NCBI RefSeq assembly: GCF_001945365.1
Contig: NZ_MSTQ01000010.1
Coordinates: 124,001-188,000 of the forward strand
Direction: 5' to 3'
From: Pseudomonas reinekei
Lineage (GTDB): Bacteria; Pseudomonadota; Gammaproteobacteria; Pseudomonadales; Pseudomonadaceae
DNA: 64,000 nucleotides
This document shows, one piece after another, positions 18,565-29,055 of this stretch (position 1 is the stretch's first letter; each line of letters begins with the position of its first letter). The position numbers and the translations under genes were made by a program. The notes beneath the pieces are model-generated. The model saw only the letters and a program-made list of their open reading frames with translations, was not told the DNA's origin and made no database searches.

Positions 18565-21084
18565 TTAGAGGCTGCGAGCAACCTGAACCTTCTCGAAGAC
18601 TTCGATCTTGTCACCGACTTTGACGTCGTTGTAGCTCTTCACGCCGATACCGCATTCCATGCCGGCACGTACTTCGGAAGCGTCATCCTTGAAGCGGCGC
18701 AGGGATTCCAGCTCGCCTTCGAAGATAACGATGTCTTCACGCAGTACACGGATTGGACGGTTACGGTGAACAACACCTTCAACCACCATGCAACCGGCGA
18801 TCGCGCCAAACTTCGGCGAACGGAACACGTCACGCACTTCGGCGATACCCAGGATGTTCTCGCGAACATCGCTGCCGAGCATACCGGTCAGGGCTTTCTT
18901 GACGTCTTCGATGATGTCGTAGATCACGTTGTAGTAACGCATATCCAGACCTTCCTGCTCGACGATCTTGCGAGCGCCGGCATCGGCACGCACGTTGAAG
19001 CCGAACAGTACAGCGTTGGAAGCCAGTGCCAGGTTGGCGTCGGATTCGGTGATACCACCGACACCGCCACCGACCACACGTACTTGCACTTCGTCGTTAC
19101 CCAGGCCGTTCAAGGCACCGTTCAACGCTTCAAGCGAACCACGGACGTCGGATTTGAGGACGATGTTGAGCGTCTTCTTCTCTTCCTGACCCATGTTTTC
19201 GAAGATGTTTTCCAGCTTGCCGGCGTGAGCACGAGCCAGCTTGACTTCGCGGAACTTGCCTTGACGGAACAGAGCCACTTCACGGGCTTTCTTCTCGTCA
19301 GCCACAACGCTCATCTCGTCGCCAGCGTCCGGGGTACCGTCCAGGCCGAGAATCTCGACAGGGATGGCTGGACCGGCTTCCTTGATTGGCTTGCCGTTCT
19401 CGTCGAGCATGGCACGAACGCGACCGTAGTTGGAACCGACCAGGACCATGTCGCCTTGACGCAGCGTACCGTCTTGAACCAGAACGGTAGCCACCGGGCC
19501 ACGGCCCTTGTCCAGGCGCGATTCAACCACGACACCACGGCCAGGAGCCGACGGCGTTGCAGTCAATTCCAGAACTTCGGCTTGCAGCAATACGGCTTCG
19601 AGCAATTCGTCGACGCCAGTACCCATCTTCGCCGAGACCGGTACGAATGGAGTGTCACCGCCCCACTCTTCCGATGTCACGCCATGAACCGACAGTTCGC
19701 TACGGATGCGATCGAGATCGGCGCCCGGCTTGTCGATCTTGTTCACTGCAACAACCAGTGGAACACCGGCCGCTACTGCGTGCTGGACAGCTTCAATGGT
19801 CTGCGGCATTACGCCGTCGTCCGCTGCAACCACCAGGATCACGATGTCGGTCGCCTTGGCACCACGGGCACGCATTGCGGTAAACGCGGCGTGACCAGGG
19901 GTATCGAGGAACGTCACCATGCCACGGTCGGTTTCAACGTGGTACGCACCGATGTGCTGGGTAATGCCACCGGCTTCGCCAGCTGCAACCTTGGCACGAC
20001 GGATGTAGTCGAGCAGGGAAGTCTTACCGTGGTCAACGTGGCCCATTACGGTCACGACTGGCGCACGGGAAACCGCCTCACCTTCAAACTTCAGGGACTC
20101 AGCCAGGGAATCTTCCAGGGCGGTGTCGCTGACCAGGGTCACTTTGTGGCCCAGCTCTTCAGCAACCAGTTGGGCAGTTTCCTGATCCAGTACCTGGTTG
20201 ATGGTCGCTGGAGTACCCAGTTTGAACATGAACTTGATGATTTCAGCTGCCTTGACCGACATCTGCTGAGCGAGATCGCCAACAGTGATGGTCTCGCCGA
20301 TCTTCACTTCACGCACGACAGGGCCGGTAGGGCTCTGGAAACCGTGAGCGTTGCGTTTCTTCAGCTTGGCCTTGCCGCGACCACCGCGACGGAAGCCATC
20401 GCTTTCTTCGTCGGTAGTACGTGGGGCAACGCGTGGCGCAGGCGCCTTTTCTTTAACCGAAGCACGATGCGGAGCGTTTTTGCGCTCGCCATCGCCACCA
20501 CCACCGCGACGATTGCTATCGTCGGCACGTGGTTTGTCCGGACGGCGCGGTTCGTCACGCTTACGAGCGTCGGCAGCCGGCGCAGCAGCTACAACCGGCG
20601 CGCTTTCACGCACAGGCTCGGCGGCTGCAACAGGTGCGGCAACAGGTTCAGCTGGAGCGGTCGGCGCAGCAGGCTGGCGACGCGCTTCTTCTTCGGCGCG
20701 ACGCTTGGCTTCTTCTTCAGCCTTCTGACGTGCAGCATTTTCCACTGCGCGACGTTCATCCAGTTCACGCTTGCGCTCGGCTTCGATTTCTTCCGGGCTG
20801 CGTTGTACGAAGACTTTCTTCTTGCGTACTTCAACGCTGATGCTTTTGCTGCCAGCAACACGCAGGGTGCTGGTGGTTTTACGCTGCAGCGTAATCTTGC
20901 GTGGTTCTTCCACTTTCGCCTTGTGGCTGCTTTTCAAGTGAGTCAGCAAAGATTGCTTCTCACTATCAGTCACACTTTCTTCGGCGGCGGTGTGCGGCAG
21001 ACCTGCCTCACGCATCTGCTGCAACAGGCGCTCTACCGGTGTTTTGACCTCATCGGCCAGTTGTTTCACCGTGACTTGCGTCAT
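18565..21084 (-). CDS. infB: Translation initiation factor IF-2
   Basis: GTPase that brings fMet-tRNA to the 30S subunit. The 839-aa protein has an IF2 N-terminal domain (about 1-55), a charged Ala/Glu/Arg-rich low-complexity linker (about 95-240), a second IF2_N (about 260-315) and the G domain, with G1 GHVDHGKTS at 348-356, then DTPGHAAF and NKIDKP. C1 and C2 domains follow. Length and order are those of Pseudomonas IF-2. It follows nusA after 27 bp. Confidence 0.98.
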   Translation of the reverse strand: MTQVTVKQLADEVKTPVERLLQQMREAGLPHTAAEESVTDSEKQSLLTHLKSSHKAKVEEPRKITLQRKTTSTLRVAGSKSISVEVRKKKVFVQRSPEEIEAERKRELDERRAVENAARQKAEEEAKRRAEEEARRQPAAPTAPAEPVAAPVAAAEPVRESAPVVAAAPAADARKRDEPRRPDKPRADDSNRRGGGGDGERKNAPHRASVKEKAPAPRVAPRTTDEESDGFRRGGRGKAKLKKRNAHGFQSPTGPVVREVKIGETITVGDLAQQMSVKAAEIIKFMFKLGTPATINQVLDQETAQLVAEELGHKVTLVSDTALEDSLAESLKFEGEAVSRAPVVTVMGHVDHGKTSLLDYIRRAKVAAGEAGGITQHIGAYHVETDRGMVTFLDTPGHAAFTAMRARGAKATDIVILVVAADDGVMPQTIEAVQHAVAAGVPLVVAVNKIDKPGADLDRIRSELSVHGVTSEEWGGDTPFVPVSAKMGTGVDELLEAVLLQAEVLELTATPSAPGRGVVVESRLDKGRGPVATVLVQDGTLRQGDMVLVGSNYGRVRAMLDENGKPIKEAGPAIPVEILGLDGTPDAGDEMSVVADEKKAREVALFRQGKFREVKLARAHAGKLENIFENMGQEEKKTLNIVLKSDVRGSLEALNGALNGLGNDEVQVRVVGGGVGGITESDANLALASNAVLFGFNVRADAGARKIVEQEGLDMRYYNVIYDIIEDVKKALTGMLGSDVRENILGIAEVRDVFRSPKFGAIAGCMVVEGVVHRNRPIRVLREDIVIFEGELESLRRFKDDASEVRAGMECGIGVKSYNDVKVGDKIEVFEKVQVARSL

Positions 21085-21111
21085 GCACTTCTCTCCTCAG
21101 GCCGCGCCTAA

Positions 21112-22593
21112 TTACTCGAACCAGTGGGCTCGGGCGGCCATGATCAACTTGCCGGCACGATCATCGTCAATGCCGTCGATGTCGAGCAGGTCGTCAATAG
21201 ACTGCTCGGCCAGGTCTTCGCGGGTAATTACGCCGCGCACCGCCAGTTCCATCGCCAAATCCTTGTCCATACCCTCAAGCGAGAGCAGGTCTTCGGCCGG
21301 ATGGGCGTCTGCCAGCTTTTCCTCAGTAGCGATGGCTTTGGTCAACAAACGATCCTTGGCACGAGCGCGAAGCTCGTTGACGATGTCTTCGTCAAAGCCG
21401 TCGATGTTGAGCATTTCTTCCAACGGTACGTAGGCAATCTCTTCCAGGCTGGTGAAGCCTTCATCTACCAGCACCTGAGCCAGTTCTTCGTCGACTTCCA
21501 GCTCGTCGATGAAGTTGCGCAGGATGTCGCCGGTTTCTGCTTGCTGCTTAGCCTGGATGTCCGATTCGGTCATCACGTTCAGGGTCCAGCCAGTCAACTG
21601 GCTAGCCAGACGCACGTTCTGACCACCGCGACCGATGGCCTGAGCCAGATTGTCTGCGCCAACGGCGATGTCCATTGCGTGGGCATCTTCGTCAACGATA
21701 ATTGCCGCAACCTCAGCCGGGGACATGGCGTTGATTACGAACTGAGCCGGGTTGTCGTCCCACAGGACGATGTCCACACGCTCACCGCCCAACTCGCCCG
21801 ACACTGCCTGGACGCGCGAACCGCGCATGCCGATGCAAGCGCCCTGCGGGTCGATGCGTTTGTCCTTGGAACGGACGGCGATCTTGGCGCGCGAACCCGG
21901 ATCACGGGACGCAGCCATTACTTCGATCAGGCCTTCAGCAATTTCCGGCACTTCGATGCGGAACAACTCGATCAGCATTTCCGGCGCGGTGCGCGACAGG
22001 ATCAACTGCGGGCCACGGTTCTCGGTGCGGATTTCCTTGAGCAGCGCACGCAGACGCACGCCAACCCGGAAGGTTTCGCGAGAAATGATGTCTTCACGAG
22101 CCAGCAACGCTTCAGCGTTGTTGCCCAGATCGACGATCACGTTATCGCGGGTCACTTTTTTCACGGTGCCAGAGATGATTTCGCCCAGGCGTTCGCGGTA
22201 AGCGTCAACAACCTGAGCGCGCTCGGCTTCGCGAACCTTCTGCACGATGACTTGCTTGGCAGTCTGTGCAGCGATACGACCAAATTCGATGGACTCGATT
22301 TTTTCTTCGACGACGTCGCCGACCTTGGCACCAGGATGCGTTTCTGCAACCTTGCTTGGCCAGGTTTCAATGGCCGGATCGTCCAGGTCTGCTTCTTCGA
22401 CGACCGTCCAGCGACGGAAAGTCTCATAAGCTCCGGTGTGGCGATTGATTTCCACACGCAGATCAACTTCGTCCTCGAAACGCTTCTTGGTAGCAGTGGC
22501 CAGAGCCAGCTCCAGCGCTTCAAAAATTACGTTTGCCGGTACACCCTTTTCGTTGGATACCGACTCAACAACCAGCAGTACTTCTTTGCTCAT
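21112..22593 (-). CDS. nusA: Transcription termination/antitermination factor NusA
   Basis: RNA polymerase-associated factor of pausing, termination and antitermination. The 493-aa product starts MSKEVLLVVESVSNEKGVP; seven in-frame codons upstream are not conserved and are left out. It has an N-terminal RNAP-binding domain, S1 (about 135-200), two KH domains (about 205-345) and two C-terminal acidic HhH repeats (about 365-490), the latter typical of gammaproteobacteria. It sits between rimP and infB. Confidence 0.97.
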   Translation of the reverse strand: MSKEVLLVVESVSNEKGVPANVIFEALELALATATKKRFEDEVDLRVEINRHTGAYETFRRWTVVEEADLDDPAIETWPSKVAETHPGAKVGDVVEEKIESIEFGRIAAQTAKQVIVQKVREAERAQVVDAYRERLGEIISGTVKKVTRDNVIVDLGNNAEALLAREDIISRETFRVGVRLRALLKEIRTENRGPQLILSRTAPEMLIELFRIEVPEIAEGLIEVMAASRDPGSRAKIAVRSKDKRIDPQGACIGMRGSRVQAVSGELGGERVDIVLWDDNPAQFVINAMSPAEVAAIIVDEDAHAMDIAVGADNLAQAIGRGGQNVRLASQLTGWTLNVMTESDIQAKQQAETGDILRNFIDELEVDEELAQVLVDEGFTSLEEIAYVPLEEMLNIDGFDEDIVNELRARAKDRLLTKAIATEEKLADAHPAEDLLSLEGMDKDLAMELAVRGVITREDLAEQSIDDLLDIDGIDDDRAGKLIMAARAHWFE

Positions 22594-22640
22594 CGTACGC
22601 CTCGCCTTTCGCAAGCCATTGGATCCGCGGGATCCGCGTC

Positions 22641-23099
22641 TCAGTCAAAACTGGGAATAATGTTGGCCTTGTCGATCATATCGATCGGCAACAGGAACTC
22701 ATGGTCTTCTACCTGCACCACGACATCCTGTTCTTCTACACCGCGCAGAAGGCCCTGAAAGTTGCGTCGACCTTCGAAGGGCGAGCGCAGCTTGATCTTC
22801 ACTTGTTCACCGGCAAATTTTGCAAACTGCTCAAGAGTGAACAGTGGGCGTTCCATGCCAGGCGAGGAAACTTCAAGGGTGTATTCAACGGAAATTGGAT
22901 CTTCAACATCCAGCACACCGCTGATTTGACGGCTGACAATGGCGCAATCGTCCACCAGCACGCCACCCTCTTTATCGATATAAACGCGCAACATCGAGTG
23001 ACGACCCTGGGCCGAAAACTCAATACCCCAGCATTCATAGCCTAGGGCCACGACCACCGGGGCCAGCAAGGCCTGCAACTCTTCTAGCTTGCTCGACAC
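22641..23099 (-). CDS. rimP: Ribosome maturation factor RimP
   Basis: Needed for 30S assembly; 152 aa, normal length. It shows the family features GYECWGIEFSAQGRHSMLRVYID, DDCAIVSRQ and YTLEVSSPGMERPL. It is the first protein gene of the nusA-infB operon, preceded on the minus strand by tRNA-fMet and its terminator. Confidence 0.97.
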   Translation of the reverse strand: MSSKLEELQALLAPVVVALGYECWGIEFSAQGRHSMLRVYIDKEGGVLVDDCAIVSRQISGVLDVEDPISVEYTLEVSSPGMERPLFTLEQFAKFAGEQVKIKLRSPFEGRRNFQGLLRGVEEQDVVVQVEDHEFLLPIDMIDKANIIPSFD

Positions 23100-23206
23100 C
23101 TGAACCCCCTAGTGCATGTATGTGCATGCTATGCAAAATAAAAAAATGGGCGAAACGCCCATCCTTGAAACGCCGTCGAACAGCGGCGTTGAAAGTGTCC
23201 AGCTAA

Positions 23207-23229
23207 CAAAAAGCCCCTTAAAAGGGGCT
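23207..23229 (-). terminator. Terminator after tRNA-fMet
   Basis: A stem AGCCCCTT / AAGGGGCT is followed on the minus strand by TTTTTG. It lies between tRNA-fMet and rimP, so it separates the tRNAs from the rimP operon, probably incompletely. Confidence 0.85.
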
Positions 23230-23237
23230 CCTTAAAC

Positions 23238-23314
<77 letters not shown>

Positions 23315-23411
23315 ACAAAGCTGGGGCGGAAGTATACGACCGATCCCCTACAGGGTCAATGTAACCTTCCACCTGCAAGAAAGCCCGCAACAGCGGGCTC
23401 TCCTGACTAAT

Positions 23412-23497
23412 TGGTACCGAGAAGGGGACTCGAACCCCTACACCCTATGGGCACAACCACCTCAAGGTTGCGTGTCTACCAATTCCACCACCTCGGC
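23412..23497 (-). tRNA. tRNA-Leu (anticodon GAG)
   Basis: An 86-nt class II tRNA starts GCCGAGG and ends with encoded CCA. The anticodon loop CTTGAGG gives anticodon GAG, and a long variable arm is present. It lies between secG and tRNA-fMet. Confidence 0.95.
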
Positions 23498-23518
23498 AAT
23501 ACTACGTTTGAAACCTTC

Positions 23519-23902
23519 TTACTTCTGCTCTTGAGCTGGAGGCACGTCAGTCGCTGGAGTAGCCGACTTTTGCTCTTGAAGCACCGGGACATCATCAGAA
23601 GCCGGTTGTTGCTTTGGAACTTCCAGAACCGCTGGATTTGGGAGACCTACTTGAGTCAGCTGGTGAGCCTTCTCTTTAGCAAAGTAACCTAACCCCAAGC
23701 TGGTTATGAAAAAACCTGCGGCAAGTATAGCAGTAAACTTACTAAGAAAGGTAGAGGAACCTTGGCTTCCGAACACAGTATTTGAAGCACCTGCTCCGAA
23801 AGACGCACCAGCATCCGCACCTTTACCCTGCTGAAGCAATACGAGAGCAACTACGCCCAATGCACCCAGCAGATGAAAAACGACTACGACTGTTTCCAGC
23901 AT
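23519..23902 (-). CDS. secG: Preprotein translocase subunit SecG
   Basis: Small subunit of the SecYEG inner-membrane channel. The 127-aa product starts MLETVVVVFHLLGALG at 23902; the 16 codons upstream overlap the tpiA end and are not SecG-like. Two hydrophobic segments (about 3-23 and 55-75) flank the conserved LQQGKGADAGASFG loop. A Gln/Pro/Glu-rich tail follows. It begins 4 bp after tpiA. Confidence 0.96.
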   Translation of the reverse strand: MLETVVVVFHLLGALGVVALVLLQQGKGADAGASFGAGASNTVFGSQGSSTFLSKFTAILAAGFFITSLGLGYFAKEKAHQLTQVGLPNPAVLEVPKQQPASDDVPVLQEQKSATPATDVPPAQEQK

Positions 23903-23906
23903 TTTT

Positions 23907-24662
23907 TCAGTTTCCCGCGGCGCGACAAATCGCACCGAACTCATCTGCATTCAGGGAAGCCCCACCAATGAGACCCCCATCGATATCCGGCATGCCGAAC
24001 AGTTCGACCGCATTGGCCGCCTTCACGCTGCCGCCGTATAGAAGCCGCACACCTTGTGCGACTTCAGAATTTTCTGCCGCCAACTGAGCACGAATGGCGG
24101 CGTGCACATCCTGCGCCTGTTGTGGCGAAGCAGTCAGCCCGGTGCCAATGGCCCAGACCGGCTCGTAAGCAATTACTGCATTTGCAAAGACACCAACACC
24201 CAGCTCGTCGATGATGCTGCTCAGCTGACGCGAGACGACTTCAACAGTCTTCCCCGCTTCGCGCTGCTCGAGGGTTTCCCCTACACACAATACCGGAATC
24301 AGGCCACTTGCCTGCGCCGCTGCAAACTTGCGAATCAGCGTTGTGCCCTGCTCGCCCATAATCTGGCGGCGCTCAGAGTGCCCGACAAGCACCAGGGAAC
24401 AACCTGCATCCACTAACTGACTTGGCGAGACCTCACCGGTCAGTGCACCTTGTCCGGCTTCCACTGCAGAGTTCTGCGCGCCGATCGAAATCGACTTTCC
24501 TTTCAAGCCATCGACCACTTGGCTGATATGCAACAAAGGCGGGAATACCGCTACATCAACACCGCTCGGCAAGGCCAAGTCACGAAGGCCGTTGATCAGC
24601 TCAGCGACGCTGGCGCGGGTACCGTGCATCTTCCAGTTACCAGCTACCATAGGGCGACGCAT
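23907..24662 (-). CDS. tpiA: Triosephosphate isomerase
   Basis: Interconverts dihydroxyacetone phosphate and glyceraldehyde-3-phosphate. The 251-aa TIM barrel has Lys11 (GNWKMHG), His95 (VGHSERR) and Glu167 (AYEPVWAIGTG) as catalytic residues. It is between glmM and secG in the conserved folP-glmM-tpiA-secG order. Confidence 0.98.
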   Translation of the reverse strand: MRRPMVAGNWKMHGTRASVAELINGLRDLALPSGVDVAVFPPLLHISQVVDGLKGKSISIGAQNSAVEAGQGALTGEVSPSQLVDAGCSLVLVGHSERRQIMGEQGTTLIRKFAAAQASGLIPVLCVGETLEQREAGKTVEVVSRQLSSIIDELGVGVFANAVIAYEPVWAIGTGLTASPQQAQDVHAAIRAQLAAENSEVAQGVRLLYGGSVKAANAVELFGMPDIDGGLIGGASLNADEFGAICRAAGN

Positions 24663-24728
24663 GCTGTACCTCGTCGGTCAAAGTGGGCGCAGATGTTACC
24701 CAACACAATCAAGGCTGGCAAGCCGAAT

Positions 24729-26066
24729 TCAGGCAGAAACTTCAGTTACCAGTTTTGCCAGCTCTTCGGCGTAACCACGAACCTGCGTTTCGTCTTCGCC
24801 TTCGACCATGACACGCACCAACGGCTCTGTTCCCGACTTGCGCAACAGGACACGGCCGCGCCCCGCCATTGCGTGGGTGACACGCTCGCTGGCTTCCTTT
24901 ACCGATGGATGATCGAGCGGGCTCGCACCACCGGCAAACCGCACATTGATCAGCACCTGGGGGCACTTGCGCAGCGTCTGACGCGACTGAGCAAGACTTT
25001 CGGAGCGCGACTTGAGCGCCATCAGCACCTGCAGCGCGGCGATAATCGCATCACCCGTGGTGGTGTGATTAAAGCAAACGATATGCCCCGAGTTCTCGCC
25101 GCCGACCAGCCAATTGCGCTCCAGCAGATCAGCGATCACATAACGGTCACCGACGTTGGCACGAACAAATGGAATCGCCAGGTCCGCCAGGGCCAGCTCC
25201 AGCCCCAGGTTACTCATCAGAGTGCCGACCACCCCACCCTGCAGCCTGTCGCGCTCATGCAGGTCGCGGGCAATGATGTAAAGCAGCTCATCACCATCGA
25301 CGATAGCGCCGGTGTGATCGACCATCAAAACGCGGTCACCGTCACCGTCGAAGGCAATACCCAGGTCGGCGTGCTCGGCCAGTACGGCAGCCTGCAACTG
25401 CCCCATGTGGGTCGAACCGCAATTGTCATTGATGTTCAAGCCATTGGGTTGCGCGGACAGGACGACGACATCAGCGCCCAGCTCACGAAACACGCTAGGT
25501 GCCACTTTGTAAGTCGCGCCATGAGCACAATCGATGACGATTTTAAGCCCGGCAAAACTGGTGCCCGTAGGCACACTGCTCTTGCAGAATTCAATGTAAC
25601 GACCCGACGCATCGTTGATGCGCGTAACCTTGCCGATCTTGCTCGACTCAACCACTGTCATCGGCGTGTCCAGCAGCTCTTCGATCATCTGCTCGACTTC
25701 ATCCGGCAATTTGGTGCCCTTGCCGGAGAAAAACTTGATGCCGTTGTCGTCGTGGGGATTGTGCGACGCACTGATCACGATACCGGCTTCAGCATGGAAC
25801 GTGCGCGTCAGGTAGGCGATGGCAGGAGTTGGCATCGGTCCCAGGAGCATTACATCAGCACCCGCCGAAGTCAGGCCGGCCTCAAGCGCGGATTCAAACA
25901 TGTACCCGGAAATTCGGGTGTCCTTGCCGACCAGCACCTTGCAGGCGCCCATCTTGCGAAACGCCATGCCAGCCGCCCAGCCGAGCTTGAGCATGAAGTC
26001 AGGAGTAATCGGATATTCGCCGACCCGACCACGAATGCCGTCAGTACCAAAGTATTTCCTAGTCAT
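24729..26066 (-). CDS. glmM: Phosphoglucosamine mutase
   Basis: Interconverts glucosamine-6-phosphate and glucosamine-1-phosphate for UDP-GlcNAc synthesis. The 445-aa phosphohexomutase has Ser101 in ISASHNPHDDNG as the phosphorylated residue and the Mg-binding DGDGDR loop. The MTRKYFGTDGIRG N-terminus is typical. It starts 16 bp after folP. Confidence 0.98.
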   Translation of the reverse strand: MTRKYFGTDGIRGRVGEYPITPDFMLKLGWAAGMAFRKMGACKVLVGKDTRISGYMFESALEAGLTSAGADVMLLGPMPTPAIAYLTRTFHAEAGIVISASHNPHDDNGIKFFSGKGTKLPDEVEQMIEELLDTPMTVVESSKIGKVTRINDASGRYIEFCKSSVPTGTSFAGLKIVIDCAHGATYKVAPSVFRELGADVVVLSAQPNGLNINDNCGSTHMGQLQAAVLAEHADLGIAFDGDGDRVLMVDHTGAIVDGDELLYIIARDLHERDRLQGGVVGTLMSNLGLELALADLAIPFVRANVGDRYVIADLLERNWLVGGENSGHIVCFNHTTTGDAIIAALQVLMALKSRSESLAQSRQTLRKCPQVLINVRFAGGASPLDHPSVKEASERVTHAMAGRGRVLLRKSGTEPLVRVMVEGEDETQVRGYAEELAKLVTEVSA

Positions 26067-26082
26067 AAACGCTCCATCATTC

Positions 26083-26934
26083 TTATTCGGCTGATTCCAC
26101 TGCGGCGATCATCCTCACCACATCGACTGTTTCGGCTACATCATGGACGCGCAATATACGCGCACCCTTGTGCGAAGCCAGCGCCGCGAGTGCGAGACCA
26201 CCGTACAAGCGCTCACCCACCGGGCGATTCAACGCCTGCCCTATCATGCTTTTTCGCGAAACCCCGACCAACAGGGGTCGCCCCAGAGCATGCAAGGCAT
26301 CCATATGTTTGAATAAGCTTAGATTGTGCTGCAAGGTTTTTGCGAAGCCAAAACCCGGATCGAGAATGATCTTTTCCACCGCAATGCCCACCGAAGCACA
26401 TTGAGCCATTCGTTCGGCAAGAAACTCGCCTACTTCTTTCGTGACGTCGTGGTAGTGCGGATTGTCCTGCATATCACCGGGCTCACCCAGCATATGCATC
26501 AGGCAGACCGGCAGCCCGGTGGCAGCAGCCGCATCCAGCGCACCATCGCGACGCAACGATCGAACATCGTTGATCAATCCGGCGCCCAGCCGTGCGGTTT
26601 CGCGCATGACGGCAGGGGTCGAGGTGTCTACCGAGATAATCACATCCAGTTCGCGGTGAATCCGCTCGACGATCGGCGCGACACGCTCCAGCTCTTCCAG
26701 TGGCGACACCGCCCTGGCACCCGGCCGCGTCGATTCACCACCGACATCGATCAGCGTCGCGCCAGCCGCCACCATGGCTTCAGCATGACGCATGGCCGCA
26801 TCGAGCTGGCTGTACTGGCCGCCATCGGAGAAAGAATCGGGGGTTACATTGAGAATGCCCATGACATGCGTACGGGCCAAATCAAGAACCCGGTTGCCGC
26901 AAGGCAACCGGGTCGAGGACTGAACAGAAGTCAT
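26083..26934 (-). CDS. folP: Dihydropteroate synthase
   Basis: Joins p-aminobenzoate to dihydropterin pyrophosphate in folate synthesis; it is the sulfonamide target. The 283-aa TIM barrel has ILNVTPDSFSDGG, the DVGGESTRPGA loop and the C-terminal RVHDV motif. It begins 8 bp after ftsH, an order conserved in gammaproteobacteria. Confidence 0.97.
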   Translation of the reverse strand: MTSVQSSTRLPCGNRVLDLARTHVMGILNVTPDSFSDGGQYSQLDAAMRHAEAMVAAGATLIDVGGESTRPGARAVSPLEELERVAPIVERIHRELDVIISVDTSTPAVMRETARLGAGLINDVRSLRRDGALDAAAATGLPVCLMHMLGEPGDMQDNPHYHDVTKEVGEFLAERMAQCASVGIAVEKIILDPGFGFAKTLQHNLSLFKHMDALHALGRPLLVGVSRKSMIGQALNRPVGERLYGGLALAALASHKGARILRVHDVAETVDVVRMIAAVESAE

Positions 26935-26942
26935 TTCAAACC

Positions 26943-28853
26943 TTAAACGTCAGCAGCCGGGCCGCCGATGGGTGTTTCCGGACGCTCACCCTGCACCGCT
27001 GGAGGCGTTCCGGATGTTCCGGTACCACCAGACCAGTCACGAGGTTCGCGAGGTGTACGCCCAGCCATGATGTCGTCGATCTGCTCGGCATCAATGGTTT
27101 CATACTTCATCAGGGCATCCGCCATGGCATCAAGCTTGTCGCGGTTGTCCGTAAGGATTTGTTTGGCCGTGCCGTAGCACTGATCAATGATGCTGCGCAC
27201 TTCGGAGTCGATCAGCTTGGCTGTCTCACCGGAGAAGCTGGCACTCTGACCACCGCCGCCACGACCGAGGAACACTTCTCCCTCTTCTTCGGCGTACATC
27301 AACGGACCGAGTTTTTCGGACAAGCCCCACTTGGTCACCATGTTCCGCGCAATCTGGCTCGCACGCATGATGTCGTTGGATGCGCCGGTGGTGACACCGT
27401 CGAAGCCCAACGTCATCTCTTCAGCGATACGACCACCGTACAGCGAGCAGATCTGGCTGATCAACGCGCGCTTGGACAGGCTGTAGCGATCCTCTTCCGG
27501 GAGGAACATGGTCACACCCAGCGCACGACCGCGCGGAATGATCGACACCTTGTACACCGGATCATGCTCAGGCACGACGCGGCCAACAATGGCATGACCT
27601 GCTTCGTGGTAAGCGGTGTTCTGTTTTTCTTTCTCGGACATGACCATGGATTTGCGCTCGGCGCCCATCATGATCTTGTCCTTGGCCAGTTCGAACTCTT
27701 TCATCTCGACGATGCGCTTGCCAGCGCGGGCAGCGAACAACGACGCTTCGTTGACCAAGTTGGCCAGGTCGGCACCAGAGAAGCCCGGAGTACCACGAGC
27801 GATCACTGCCGGAGCGACGTCGTCGCCCATGGGCACTTTGCGCATGTGAACCTTGAGAATCTGTTCACGACCACGAATGTCCGGCAGACCCACCACGACC
27901 TGACGGTCAAACCGGCCCGGACGCAGCAGCGCAGGGTCGAGTACGTCAGGACGGTTGGTCGCGGCAATCACAATGATGCCATCGTTCATTTCGAAGCCGT
28001 CCATCTCTACCAGCAACTGGTTGAGAGTCTGCTCGCGCTCATCGTGACCGCCGCCCATACCGGCACCACGGTGACGACCGACGGCGTCGATTTCATCGAT
28101 GAAGATGATGCATGGCGCGTGCTTCTTCGCCTGTTCGAACATATCGCGAACACGGCTGGCACCGACACCCACGAACATTTCAACGAAGTCGGAGCCGGAA
28201 ATAGTGAAGAACGGCACCTTGGCTTCGCCGGCAATCGCCTTGGCAAGCAAGGTTTTACCAGTACCCGGAGGACCAACCATCAGCACGCCGCGGGGAATTC
28301 GACCGCCCAGGCGCTGGAACTTGCCTGGATCACGCAGGAACTCGACCAGTTCGCCAACTTCTTCCTTGGCTTCGTCGCAACCGGCAACGTCAGCCAGAGT
28401 GGTTTTAACCTGATCTTCGGAGAGCAGGCGCGCCTTGCTCTTGCCGAAGCTCATCGGACCGCCTTTGCCACCGGCACCACCCTGCATCTGCCGCATGAAG
28501 AACATGAACACGGCGATGATCACGAGGATCGGGAAGCTGGCGACCAGGAGCTGGGTCCAGATGCTTTGCTGTTCTGGCTGCTTGCCTTCGACCACGACAT
28601 GGTTATCCACCAGGTCGCCGATCAGACCGTTGTCCTGGATTGCCGGACGAATGGTCTTGAAGCTGTCGCCATCGGTGCGCTTGCCGGTAATGACGTAGCC
28701 ATCAACCGCTACGCGCTCGACCTTGCCATCCTTGACCTGCTGGATGAAGTCGGAATAGTTGAGGGTCTGCGGCTCGTTAGGGCTGGAGAAGTTGTTCATC
28801 ACCGTCACCAGGACTGCCGCGATGATCAACCACAGGATCAGATTCTTTGCCAT
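26943..28853 (-). CDS. ftsH: ATP-dependent zinc metalloprotease FtsH
   Basis: Membrane-bound AAA+ protease for quality control and regulated proteolysis. The 636-aa product starts MAKNLILWLI at 28853. A TTG lies three codons upstream, but ATG gives the family N-terminus. Two transmembrane segments (about 4-23 and 100-120) flank a small periplasmic domain. Walker A GPPGTGKT is at 194-201, Walker B IIFIDEID near 251, and the zinc motif HEAGH at 416-420. Confidence 0.98.
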   Translation of the reverse strand: MAKNLILWLIIAAVLVTVMNNFSSPNEPQTLNYSDFIQQVKDGKVERVAVDGYVITGKRTDGDSFKTIRPAIQDNGLIGDLVDNHVVVEGKQPEQQSIWTQLLVASFPILVIIAVFMFFMRQMQGGAGGKGGPMSFGKSKARLLSEDQVKTTLADVAGCDEAKEEVGELVEFLRDPGKFQRLGGRIPRGVLMVGPPGTGKTLLAKAIAGEAKVPFFTISGSDFVEMFVGVGASRVRDMFEQAKKHAPCIIFIDEIDAVGRHRGAGMGGGHDEREQTLNQLLVEMDGFEMNDGIIVIAATNRPDVLDPALLRPGRFDRQVVVGLPDIRGREQILKVHMRKVPMGDDVAPAVIARGTPGFSGADLANLVNEASLFAARAGKRIVEMKEFELAKDKIMMGAERKSMVMSEKEKQNTAYHEAGHAIVGRVVPEHDPVYKVSIIPRGRALGVTMFLPEEDRYSLSKRALISQICSLYGGRIAEEMTLGFDGVTTGASNDIMRASQIARNMVTKWGLSEKLGPLMYAEEEGEVFLGRGGGGQSASFSGETAKLIDSEVRSIIDQCYGTAKQILTDNRDKLDAMADALMKYETIDAEQIDDIMAGRTPREPRDWSGGTGTSGTPPAVQGERPETPIGGPAADV

Positions 28854-29055
28854 ATCGTTCAATTAACTACCCTCTGAAGCAAGCGCCGCTGGTGGCGCGC
28901 GCTCCGCATGATATTCACCGGCCTAACTTACTACATTACCTACAACACTGGCAGGCGCCGTCTGTAACCCTTTGTGAAACACTTTCTACACAATATTCGC
29001 TTATGCACGCGAGGCGAAATACGAAAAACCTATCACCCCGCCAAAAAACCTCGTT

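Noticed and set aside
18529..21111. 860-codon open frame opposite infB
   Set aside because: It exists only because infB codons avoid stops in this frame; composition is low-complexity and no start signal is present.
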